The notes beneath the pieces are model-generated. The model was not told the origin of the DNA and ran no database searches. It saw nothing but the letters and a program-made list of their open reading frames with translations. From Firmicutes bacterium CAG:124 (GTDB lineage: Bacteria; Bacillota; Clostridia; Oscillospirales; Oscillospiraceae): DNA of 19,686 nucleotides. Position 1 is the stretch's first letter. Each line of letters starts with the position of its first letter. Where the stretch lies: contig HF990646.1 in NCBI GenBank assembly GCA_000432135.1, forward strand, positions 1 through 19,686. Direction: 5' to 3'. The translations under genes and the position numbers were made by a program. This document shows, piece after piece, positions 12,581 to 19,686 of the stretch.

Positions 12581-15500
12581 CTACTTCACAACTACATTTT
12601 TTTCGCCGAGCTGCTCCCGCAGCTCCTGCAGCATCCGCTCGTCCAGCGCACAGCTTCCACCCATCCTTGCGCCGGTGTCGGCAAAATAGATCACGGCCCG
12701 CGCTTTTCCCGGGAACATCTTGAGAATGGGCAGGACCTTCTTTGCCGAGCGCTGCGCGGAGCTTTCGATTTTGAGATAGACGGTATGCGCCTGCGCCGCT
12801 GTCTGACGCGCGGCCTGCGCGGCATCAAGATCCTTCATATCCCCGATCTGCACCACGCGGTTCACGACCATCTGCGGCGGTTTTTCGTCGCGAACGGAAA
12901 TGCGGCCATTCAGGATAACAGGCGAGTTTTCATAAAGCAGCGAGCCATATTGGCCCAGGATCGTGGAGAATGTCAGAAGCTCCATGGAACCGGTATCGTC
13001 CTCCACTGTGACATAGGCCATCATGGAGCCGGAGCGCGTGGTCTTCATCTTGACCGCCTCGACGATTCCGGCAATGTTCACGATCTGCTCGTCCTGATAG
13101 GCATCGCCGCCGTTTTCAAAGCATTCCAGAATCTCACCGATTGGAACCACATCCATGCCGCGCAGCAGCGGCCGGTACTCGTCCATCGGATGGCCGGACA
13201 GGTACAGACCGGTCGTCTGCTTTTCCAGACTCATTTTCTCCTGCACGCTCATTTCCGGGATATCCGGTGCCTGCACAGCTGGCATGGCAGCGGCGCTGTC
13301 TTCGCCGGACAGCAGATCGAACAGACCCATCTGGCCGTCGACATTCTTATTCTTCTGGCTGGCCGCTGCGTCGAGCACAAGCTCATAGATACGCAGCATC
13401 TGGGCGCGGTTCAGTCCAAAGCCGTCGCAGGCGCCGGCCTTGATGAGATTTTCCAGCGCCCGCTTGTTGAGATCCGTCCCGTACATACGGGAGGCAAAAT
13501 CCTCAAGGCTGGTGAACTTTCCGCCCTGCTCTCGCTCGTTCATGACCTTCTGGATAAAGCCGCGTCCGATATTCTTGATCGCCGCCAGGCCAAAGCGGAT
13601 GCCGCCCGGCACGACGGTGAAATTGTCGTTGGATTCATTGATATCCGGCGGCAGCAGCGCAATGCCCATCGCGCGGCACTCGGCAATATACTCGGAGATC
13701 TTGACCGAGCTTCCCAGCACAGACGTCATGAGCGCCGCCATATATTCGCGCGGGTAATAGCATTTGAACCACGCGGTCTGGTACGCGATCACCGCGTAGC
13801 AGACGGAATGCGCCTTGTTGAACGCGTAGTTCGCAAAGTCGTACATCTCGTTGTAGATGGCTTCCGCCGTCTGCTCCGGAATGCCGTTTGCGACGCAGCC
13901 GGTGATATTGCGCGAGGCGTCGCCCCGGATAAAGGCGCCGCGCTCCTTTTCGATGTCCTTGACCTTCTTTTTGCTCATGGCGCGGCGCACCATGTCCGCC
14001 TGGCCAAGCGAATATCCGGCAAGCTTCCGGAAAATCTCAATGACCTGCTCCTGATAGAGAATGCAGCCGTAGGTGACGGAAAGGATAGGTTTCAGCATGG
14101 GATGCTTGTATTTGACAAGCGATGGGTCCTGCTTGCAGGCGATCAGACGCGGGATCGACTCCATCGGGCCGGGGCGGTAGGCTGCGACGATAATGGAAAG
14201 ATCTTCGATTGACTGCGGCTTCAGACCCATGCAGACGCCTGTCATGCCGGTCGATTCCATCTGGAACACACCGGCTGTTCTTCCCTGCGTGAGCATATCC
14301 ATGACCTTGGGGTCGTTGTCCGTCACGCGGGACATGGAGAAATCCGGCTCCGTCTTCCGGATATCGCGGATCGCGTCGTCAATGACGGTGATATTGCGCA
14401 GGCCGAGAAAGTCCATCTTGAGAAGCCCCAGCTCCTCAAGCGTTGTCATGGTGTATTCCGTGACGATGGTACCGTCGTTTGTCGCAAGCGGCACATAGTT
14501 GTAGACCGGCAGCTTTGTAATGACCACGCCTGCTGCGTGCGTTGAGGTATTGCGCGGCATACCCTCAAGGGCCATGGCCGTGTCGACAAGCTCCTTAACG
14601 CGCGCATCGCCGTCGTACATCTGCTTCAGCTGCGGGGACTGCTTCAGTGCGTCCTTGAGTGTGATATGAAGCGTCGTCGGCACGAGCTTTGCGACGGCGT
14701 CCGTCTCGGCAAACGTGAAGTTCATGACACGGCCCACGTCGCGAATGGCGGCTCTGGCTGCCATGGTGCCGAAGGTGACGATCTGCGCGACGTGATCCTC
14801 GCCGTATTTCTGCCGGACATAGTCGACGACCTCGCTCCTTCTCGTATCGCCGAAGTCCATATCGATATCAGGCATGGTCACGCGGGCGGGGTTCAGGAAG
14901 CGTTCGAAATAGAGGCCATATTTCATGGGGTCAATTTCGGTAATATGCAGGCAGTAAGTCACCATCGAGCCTGCTGCGCTGCCGCGTCCGGGGCCGACCG
15001 GGATCCCGGCGGATTTTGCAAAGCGCACGAAATCCCACACGATGAGGAAGTAGTCCGTAAAGCCCATTTTCTCGATCATGTCGATCTCATATTCCAGCTG
15101 CTGCATATACTCCGGGTGCGCCGTGCCGTACAGCTCGTCAAAGCCCTCTTTGCAGAGCTGGTTGAGATAAGAAAGGCTCGTCACGCCCTCCGGAAGCTTG
15201 AATTCCGGCAGGAAATACTTGCCGAACGTGAATTCTACATTGCAGCGCTCCGCGATCCGGACCGTATTCTCAAACGCCTCCGGCACGTCCGGGAAGAGGC
15301 TGCGAAGCTCCTCTTCGCTCTTGAGATAGAATTCCTCCGTCTCAAATTTCATGCGGTTTGGGTCGTCGACGGTCTTGCCGGTCTGGATGCAGAGCAGCAC
15401 GTCCTGCATTTTTGCGTCTGTCTTGCGCAGATAGTGTGCGTCGTTCGTCACGACAAGCGGGAGGTTCAGTTTTTCAGCAAGCTTACGAATATGTCCGTTG

Positions 15501-16054
15501 ACGGTTCGCTGCTCCGGAATGCCGTGATCCTGCAGTTCCAGATAAAAATGCCCCGGGCCGAAAATTTCCGCGTATTCACGCGCGGCCTGCTCCGCCGCGT
15601 CCAGATCCTCCTGCATGATCGCCTGCGGGATACGGCCCGCAAGGCAGGCGGAGAGCGCGATCAGGCCCTCGTGATGCTCCCGCAGCAGATCCATATCCAC
15701 GCGGGGCCGGTTGTAAAACCCCTCGGTAAAGCCGAGCGAAACCATATAGCTGAGGTTCCGGTAGCCCATCTCGTTTTCACAGAGCAGGACCAGATGGTAT
15801 GGCTCCTTATCGACGCCGTGAACCTTGTCAAAGCGCGTCCTGCGCGCAACATAGACCTCACAGCCGATAATGGGCTTGATCCCGGCCTTTTTCGCTGCGC
15901 GGTAAAAATCGATGGTGCCGTACATGACGCCGTGGTCGGTCAGGGCGATGGCGTTCTGGCCGAGCTCCTGCACCCGGTCCATCATGGAGCCGATGCGGCA
16001 GGCTCCGTCAAGCAGGCTGTATTCACTGTGGACGTGCAGATGCACAAAAGCCAT
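12581..16054 (-). CDS. dnaE: DNA polymerase III alpha subunit DnaE
   Basis: This is a C-family replicative DNA polymerase of 1157 residues. The PHP domain opens the protein (HLHVHSEYSLLDG, histidines 5, 7 and 9; LTDHGVMYG; GCEVYVARR). The polymerase core has GPGRGSAAGS at about 354-363, the catalytic aspartates in PDIDMDFGD (395-403) and the third in KMDFLG (Asp548). A helix-hairpin-helix region follows (ENLIKAGACDGFG), then a C-terminal OB fold (about NIAGIVEAVKMKTTRSGSMM). In Firmicutes the main replicase is PolC, and DnaE of this kind usually extends primers on the lagging strand; polC is not in this window. The ATG has GAGAGGAG about 9 nt upstream and is 15 bp after whiA. No terminator hairpin is seen after its stop. 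Confidence 0.97.
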   Translation of the reverse strand: MAFVHLHVHSEYSLLDGACRIGSMMDRVQELGQNAIALTDHGVMYGTIDFYRAAKKAGIKPIIGCEVYVARRTRFDKVHGVDKEPYHLVLLCENEMGYRNLSYMVSLGFTEGFYNRPRVDMDLLREHHEGLIALSACLAGRIPQAIMQEDLDAAEQAAREYAEIFGPGHFYLELQDHGIPEQRTVNGHIRKLAEKLNLPLVVTNDAHYLRKTDAKMQDVLLCIQTGKTVDDPNRMKFETEEFYLKSEEELRSLFPDVPEAFENTVRIAERCNVEFTFGKYFLPEFKLPEGVTSLSYLNQLCKEGFDELYGTAHPEYMQQLEYEIDMIEKMGFTDYFLIVWDFVRFAKSAGIPVGPGRGSAAGSMVTYCLHITEIDPMKYGLYFERFLNPARVTMPDIDMDFGDTRRSEVVDYVRQKYGEDHVAQIVTFGTMAARAAIRDVGRVMNFTFAETDAVAKLVPTTLHITLKDALKQSPQLKQMYDGDARVKELVDTAMALEGMPRNTSTHAAGVVITKLPVYNYVPLATNDGTIVTEYTMTTLEELGLLKMDFLGLRNITVIDDAIRDIRKTEPDFSMSRVTDNDPKVMDMLTQGRTAGVFQMESTGMTGVCMGLKPQSIEDLSIIVAAYRPGPMESIPRLIACKQDPSLVKYKHPMLKPILSVTYGCILYQEQVIEIFRKLAGYSLGQADMVRRAMSKKKVKDIEKERGAFIRGDASRNITGCVANGIPEQTAEAIYNEMYDFANYAFNKAHSVCYAVIAYQTAWFKCYYPREYMAALMTSVLGSSVKISEYIAECRAMGIALLPPDINESNDNFTVVPGGIRFGLAAIKNIGRGFIQKVMNEREQGGKFTSLEDFASRMYGTDLNKRALENLIKAGACDGFGLNRAQMLRIYELVLDAAASQKNKNVDGQMGLFDLLSGEDSAAAMPAVQAPDIPEMSVQEKMSLEKQTTGLYLSGHPMDEYRPLLRGMDVVPIGEILECFENGGDAYQDEQIVNIAGIVEAVKMKTTRSGSMMAYVTVEDDTGSMELLTFSTILGQYGSLLYENSPVILNGRISVRDEKPPQMVVNRVVQIGDMKDLDAAQAARQTAAQAHTVYLKIESSAQRSAKKVLPILKMFPGKARAVIYFADTGARMGGSCALDERMLQELREQLGEKNVVVK

Positions 16055-16069
16055 GGCAGTTTTCTCCTC

Positions 16070-16966
16070 TCAGCTTTCGTCCGCAAGCGCGACAAGCTTG
16101 CGCATACGGTGGTTCATTGCGGATTTGGAAACGGGCGGGTCCTGCATGGCGGCAAGTTCCTGCAGCGTTGCTTCCGGATTATCGAGACGGAGCTTTGCCG
16201 TCTCGCGGAGCTTCGGCGGCAGCTCCTTGAGTCGTCCCTGCTTCTGAAGCTTCCGGATGGCTGCGACCTGCTCAATCGACGCGTCGACCACCTTGGTCAG
16301 ATTTGCCGTTTCGCAGTTGACGCGGCGGTTGATGCCGTTGCGAAGATCCTTTTCGACCTTCGCCTCCATCACGCCCATTGCGCACACCGGCGCGCCGATG
16401 GCCGTCAGAAAATCCTCGATCATGTCGCTCTGCTTGAAATACAGAATGCTGTTGCCGCCGCGCGTCGTTTCCTTCGGGGAAAATCCGGCGTCGAGCAGAA
16501 GCGCGCAGGTTTCGCGGCTGACCTTATAGTGAGAGGTCGTCAGCTCCAGGTGGTAGCGCTTGGCCGGGTCCGTGACCGAGCCGCCGGACAGAAACGCGCC
16601 GCGCAAAAACGCCAGCCGCTCTTCGTCCTCCTCCAGCATCCCGTAATTGACGTGCAGCGTCACGTCTCTGGCCGCGCTGAGGCCGAACTGCGCAAACATT
16701 TTATGGATTTTTTCCTGTGATTCCATCACGAACAGCAGCTTTCCCGCGCTCTCCTCCGGCTCCTGGTCGAAGGAGAAGCCGAAGACCTTCTTCATCAGGC
16801 GCGGCAGGCGCTCAGCCAGATCGCGCGACTCTGTCGTGATGCGGACAAGATCCGCGGTAAACGCGTTGCAGTAGAGCAAAATGCCGTACAGCTCTGCGAC
16901 GGCTTCCAGCTTCCGGTTGATCGGCAGACGGCACAGCTCCTGCTTGACGTTGGATGAAAAAGACAT
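16070..16966 (-). CDS. whiA: DNA-binding protein WhiA
   Basis: WhiA joins a LAGLIDADG-like N-terminal fold, without the nuclease residues, to a C-terminal helix-turn-helix. It acts as a sporulation regulator in actinobacteria and affects division and chromosome organisation in Bacillus. The 298-residue protein starts MSFSSNVKQELCRLP, has the family stretch FLRGAFLSGGSVTDPAKRYHLE, and ends with the HTH region (ETAKLRLDNPEATLQELAAMQDPPVSKSAMNHRMRKL). The frame is open to 17209, but that extension lies within yvcK. The ATG at 16966 with GAGGAGG 11 nt upstream gives the usual length. It sits 25 bp after yvcK and 15 bp before dnaE. The ptsH-type gene often found after whiA is missing. Confidence 0.95.
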   Translation of the reverse strand: MSFSSNVKQELCRLPINRKLEAVAELYGILLYCNAFTADLVRITTESRDLAERLPRLMKKVFGFSFDQEPEESAGKLLFVMESQEKIHKMFAQFGLSAARDVTLHVNYGMLEEDEERLAFLRGAFLSGGSVTDPAKRYHLELTTSHYKVSRETCALLLDAGFSPKETTRGGNSILYFKQSDMIEDFLTAIGAPVCAMGVMEAKVEKDLRNGINRRVNCETANLTKVVDASIEQVAAIRKLQKQGRLKELPPKLRETAKLRLDNPEATLQELAAMQDPPVSKSAMNHRMRKLVALADES

Positions 16967-16991
16967 GACGGCGTTTGCCTCCTCGCTTGTT

Positions 16992-17999
16992 TCAGTTTCT
17001 GAATTCCCGCCACACCGACAAAATCGCGCGTGCCAGCGCGTCGGAGTTGTGGCGGATATAGCGTCCCGGCTCAAGGAGCGGGAACGTGCGCACAGCAAGG
17101 CCCATCTGCTCCAGATCCTCGCGGCGCAGCTCAAGCTGCGAAACACCCTCTTTGGCGTATGGCTCCATGATCTCAGGCGGCACAGGCGCGTCGTTTGCAA
17201 TGCACACATCCATCACGCCGGGACCCGCGTGCTCCAAGATCGCGCGGACGTGATCGTCGGCGTCATAGCCGTCCGTCTCGCCGTCCTGCGTCATGATGTT
17301 CAGCACATAAATCTTCAAGGCCCGGCTCTGCCGCACTGCGTCTGCAATACCGCTGACCAGAAAGTTCGGGATGATGCTGGTATACAGGCTTCCCGGTCCG
17401 ATCACGACGATATCCGCCTCGCGGATCGCCCGGACGCTCTCCGGCAGCGCCGCCGGACGTTCCGGCACGAGGCGCACCTTGCGGATACGGGAATTGTTGA
17501 TCTTTTTCGCGTAAAAAATCTTGCTTTCGCCAAGAATGCGGCTGCCGTCGTGAAATTCCGCTTCCAGACGCACGTCCTGATTGGTCACAGGGAGAACACG
17601 GCCCGTAATGGCCAAAACGTCCCCCATGCGGTGGACCGCTTCGTCGAAGGAGCCAGAAATGCCGTTCATGGCCGCCAGAAACAGGTTGCCGAAGCTCTGG
17701 CCTGCAAGGCTCCCATCGGTAAAGCGGTAATTGAGCAGCTGCTGCATGGTAGGCTCCGTATTGGCAAGCGCCATAATACAGTTGCGGATATCGCCCGGCG
17801 GAAGCATTCCGAGGTCCTCCCGGAGCATACCGGAGCCGCCGCCGTCGTCCGCGACGGTCACGATCGCGGTGATATCCCTCGTATAGGCCTTCAGGCCGCG
17901 CAGCATGGCGGACAGCCCGTGTCCGCCGCCGATGGCCGCGATGCGCGGCTGCCTGCGGTGCGGCTCATAGAGCCGGATCTGTTCTGTAAAATCCGTCAT
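16992..17999 (-). CDS. yvcK: YvcK-family gluconeogenesis/cell-shape factor
   Basis: YvcK is a CofD-like protein (UPF0052) needed in Bacillus for growth on gluconeogenic carbon and for normal cell shape; it binds UDP-sugars. The 335-residue protein shows IAAIGGGHGLS near residues 20-30, TVADDGGGSGMLREDLGMLPPGDIRNC, NLFLAAM, VVIGPGSLYTSIIPNFLV and YVLNIMTQDGETDGY, all typical. The motif usually read as DDGGSSG is DDGGGSG here. The frame can begin at a GTG (18006-18008), but that codon overlaps the rapZ stop. The ATG at 17997-17999, 6 nt after AAGGTG, is preferred. It lies 5 bp after rapZ and 25 bp before whiA, the standard order. Confidence 0.94.
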   Translation of the reverse strand: MTDFTEQIRLYEPHRRQPRIAAIGGGHGLSAMLRGLKAYTRDITAIVTVADDGGGSGMLREDLGMLPPGDIRNCIMALANTEPTMQQLLNYRFTDGSLAGQSFGNLFLAAMNGISGSFDEAVHRMGDVLAITGRVLPVTNQDVRLEAEFHDGSRILGESKIFYAKKINNSRIRKVRLVPERPAALPESVRAIREADIVVIGPGSLYTSIIPNFLVSGIADAVRQSRALKIYVLNIMTQDGETDGYDADDHVRAILEHAGPGVMDVCIANDAPVPPEIMEPYAKEGVSQLELRREDLEQMGLAVRTFPLLEPGRYIRHNSDALARAILSVWREFRN

Positions 18000-18004
18000 A
18001 GCAA

Positions 18005-18865
18005 TCACCTTCTGCCCATATCGCGATGGCTGAGCGTGGCCGCGTAGCCTTTCTTGGATACGAACTCAAACAGCTCCTTCGCGATACAGACGCTCCGATG
18101 CTTGCCGCCTGTGCAGCCGACGGCGATCACGAGATCTGTTTTGCCCTCGTCCAGATAGTTGGGCAGCAGGAAGGAAAGCAGATCCTCGGTTTTTGTCACA
18201 AAATCCAGTGTCTGCTGGTATTTGAATACAAAGCTCTTTACAGGCTCGTCCAGCCCGGTCTGATGCTTTAACTCCGGAATATAATACGGGTTCGGCAGGA
18301 ACCGCACGTCAAAGACCAGATCAGCCTCCAGCGGCAGACCGTATTTGAAGCCGAAGGACACGACGCGCACGTCCATCGAATGCTCGTGCATTCCGCCCGC
18401 GACCAGATCGATGAGCTGGCCGCGCAGCTTGCCAGTAGAGAGATTGGACGTGTCGATGATGGCGCTAGCACGGTTGCGGACAGGGGCCAGCAGCTCGCGC
18501 TCGCGCGCGATGGCATTTTCGAGCGTGGAGCCATCCTTCATCAGGGGGTGCAGGCGGCGCGTTTCCTTATAGCGCTTGATGATGACCGCTGTAGACGCTT
18601 CAATATAATAGATCGAATATTGCAGATGCATATCGTCCAGCTTCTGCAGCGCCTGAAACAGCGCGTCAAACGTCATGCTCGCGCGGATATCCGTCACGAG
18701 CGCGACCTTTTCATATCGTCCCTTCGTTGCCAGACACAGCTGAGCAAACTGCGGGATCATCTCTGCCGGCATATTGTCGACGCAGTAAAAGCCGAGGTCT
18801 TCCAGATCGGACGCGGCCCTGCTCTTTCCTGCGCCGGACATACCGGAAATGATAACAAACTGCAT
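18005..18865 (-). CDS. rapZ: RNase adapter RapZ (YvcJ-type nucleotide-binding protein)
   Basis: This P-loop protein of 286 residues has Walker A GMSGAGKS at 8-15, the DLGFYCVDNMP segment, a Walker-B-like IIDTSNL, and the C-terminal domain with GFKYGLPLEADLVFDVRFLPNPYY and GCTGGKHRS. In E. coli RapZ guides RNase E to the sRNA GlmZ and so controls glucosamine-6-phosphate synthesis. In Bacillus the homologue YvcJ binds and hydrolyses nucleotides and influences competence; the RNA role is not shown for Firmicutes. The ATG has AGGAG 6 nt upstream and is 12 bp after murB. The neighbourhood (murB, yvcK) links it to cell-wall precursor supply. Confidence 0.94.
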   Translation of the reverse strand: MQFVIISGMSGAGKSRAASDLEDLGFYCVDNMPAEMIPQFAQLCLATKGRYEKVALVTDIRASMTFDALFQALQKLDDMHLQYSIYYIEASTAVIIKRYKETRRLHPLMKDGSTLENAIARERELLAPVRNRASAIIDTSNLSTGKLRGQLIDLVAGGMHEHSMDVRVVSFGFKYGLPLEADLVFDVRFLPNPYYIPELKHQTGLDEPVKSFVFKYQQTLDFVTKTEDLLSFLLPNYLDEGKTDLVIAVGCTGGKHRSVCIAKELFEFVSKKGYAATLSHRDMGRR

Positions 18866-18877
18866 AGTCTTCTCCTT

Positions 18878-19686
18878 TTACCAGATCCGAACCTCCGGCT
18901 CGAGCTGGACGCCGGATGCCTCCCATACGCGCGACTGCACCATTGCGATCGTCTTCTTTACATCATCAGCCGACGCGCCGCCGGTATTCACGACGAAACC
19001 CGCGTGCTTTTTCGATACCTCCGCGCCACCCACGCCGCAGCCCTTGAGTCCTGCCTGCTCGATGAGGGGGCCTGCAAAATATCCTGTCGGACGCTTGAAC
19101 GTGCTTCCGGCGGACGGCAGCTCCAGCGGCTGCGAGGCCCTGCGCTTTTCCATCAGCGTGCGCATGGTCTGTCCGATTTCCTCTGGGTCGCCCGGATGCA
19201 GCTGCAGGACGGCCTTAACGATCACGCAGGGCAGCTTCTGATATACGCTTGTGCGATAGCCAAACGCACATTCTTCGCCGGACAGCGTTTTCTCCTCGCC
19301 GTCCATGGTCAGGATCGTGACCGATTCCACGACCTGCTTCAGTTCTCCGCCGTATGCGCCCGCATTCATATATACGCCGCCGCCGAGCGTCCCCGGAATG
19401 CCGTGCGCGAATTCCAGACCCGTCAGCGCGTGATTTTTTGCGAAAACCGCCGCTTTCGCCATGCTTTCACCCGCGTAAGCCTCGATCCGCGCCTCATCCA
19501 GGAGGCGGATGCCGCACAGCGCATCCTTGAGACAGATCACAAGCGCATCAAGGCCCTCATCCGGGGCAAGAACGTTCGTTCCTGCGCCGAGAATATACGG
19601 CTGCGCGCCTGCTGCGGCAGCGCCTTGCAGCAGCTGCTTCAGCTCCTCCGTGGTTTTGGGGAACGCCATGACTGCCGCGGGGCCGC
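18878..19686 (-). CDS. murB: UDP-N-acetylenolpyruvoylglucosamine reductase (5' end outside window)
   Basis: MurB is the FAD-dependent, NADPH-using enzyme that reduces UDP-GlcNAc-enolpyruvate to UDP-N-acetylmuramate in peptidoglycan synthesis. The reading frame stays open to the window edge: upstream of the internal Met at 19667-19669 come codons for Gly-Pro-Ala-Ala-Val. These match the conserved FAD-binding G-G-P-A-D/x motif, so the true start (about 25-40 codons further) is beyond the window. Visible FAD and active-site elements are ILGAGTNVL, EFAHGIPGTLGGGVYMNAGAYGGEL, GYRTSVYQ (Arg and Ser/Tyr of the active site), SAGSTFKRP and the C-terminal Glu in LEPEVRIW. The loop type fits the short type II MurB of Gram-positive bacteria. 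It is the first visible gene of the murB-rapZ-yvcK-whiA-dnaE run. Confidence 0.95.
   Translation of the reverse strand, partial: GPAAVMAFPKTTEELKQLLQGAAAAGAQPYILGAGTNVLAPDEGLDALVICLKDALCGIRLLDEARIEAYAGESMAKAAVFAKNHALTGLEFAHGIPGTLGGGVYMNAGAYGGELKQVVESVTILTMDGEEKTLSGEECAFGYRTSVYQKLPCVIVKAVLQLHPGDPEEIGQTMRTLMEKRRASQPLELPSAGSTFKRPTGYFAGPLIEQAGLKGCGVGGAEVSKKHAGFVVNTGGASADDVKKTIAMVQSRVWEASGVQLEPEVRIW

Noticed and set aside
12785..14212. 475-codon plus-strand frame opposite the 3' half of dnaE, and similar frames at 1816-2961, 6001-7164, 7911-9188 and 16881-18047
   Set aside because: All are opposite-strand shadows of conserved genes; stop codons are rare in these frames because of high GC.
14666..16720. 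684-codon open frame on the plus strand opposite dnaE/whiA
   Set aside because: It is antisense to two well-recognised genes. Its translation is rich in Arg, His, Leu and Val with no domain, as expected for the opposite strand of GC-rich coding DNA.
16070..17209. Longer reading of whiA from 17209
   Set aside because: The extra 81 codons lie within yvcK in another frame and are Arg/Ser/Cys-rich; the ATG at 16966 gives the normal family start.

Overview
The window is 19.7 kb of GC-rich (roughly 57% by eye) chromosomal DNA. The gene set is ordinary Firmicutes housekeeping: rapZ-yvcK-whiA, a cysteine T-box in front of cysE-cysS, recA/recX, and DnaE. This combination fits a gut-type Clostridia of the Oscillospiraceae/Ruminococcaceae kind. 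That placement rests on gene content and base composition only; no rRNA or species marker is present. All genes except the first are on the minus strand, so transcription runs from high to low coordinates.

Region 1 (19686 to 12581) is a tightly spaced cell-envelope, regulation and replication run: murB (5' end cut by the window edge), rapZ, yvcK, whiA, dnaE. Gaps are 5-25 bp, so a single operon is likely. Region 2 (12580 to 7207) begins with an extended -10 promoter. It holds a lipoprotein with three DxDxDG motifs, an OmpR-type response regulator, its membrane histidine kinase, a DUF1385 (YqhQ-like) membrane protein and prmC. Region 3 (7206 to 3527) starts with a well-formed sigma-A promoter carrying a LexA-box-like palindrome. 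It holds recA, recX, rimO and pgsA, all overlapping by 1-17 bp.

Region 4 (3530 to 1140) is the best regulatory feature. A consensus promoter, whose -35 overlaps the pgsA stop codon, leads into a T-box riboswitch with an inferred UGC (Cys) specifier and an intrinsic terminator. It controls cysE (serine O-acetyltransferase) and cysS (cysteinyl-tRNA synthetase), so cysteine supply and charging would answer to uncharged tRNA-Cys. A hairpin follows cysS. Region 5 (1103 to 1) has a GC-poor GNAT acetyltransferase and, convergent to it, a DUF2148 ferredoxin-domain gene. The latter is interrupted in frame by a proline-rich insertion with an 11-C homopolymer flanked by a 12-bp direct repeat.

I see no tRNA, rRNA, CRISPR array, insertion sequence or phage gene, and no gene-free stretch above 300 bp. 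Nothing here looks like a wholly new system. The observations most worth checking are the poly-C insertion in the DUF2148 gene, the lipoprotein/two-component/DUF1385 cluster, and possible SOS control extending over rimO and pgsA.
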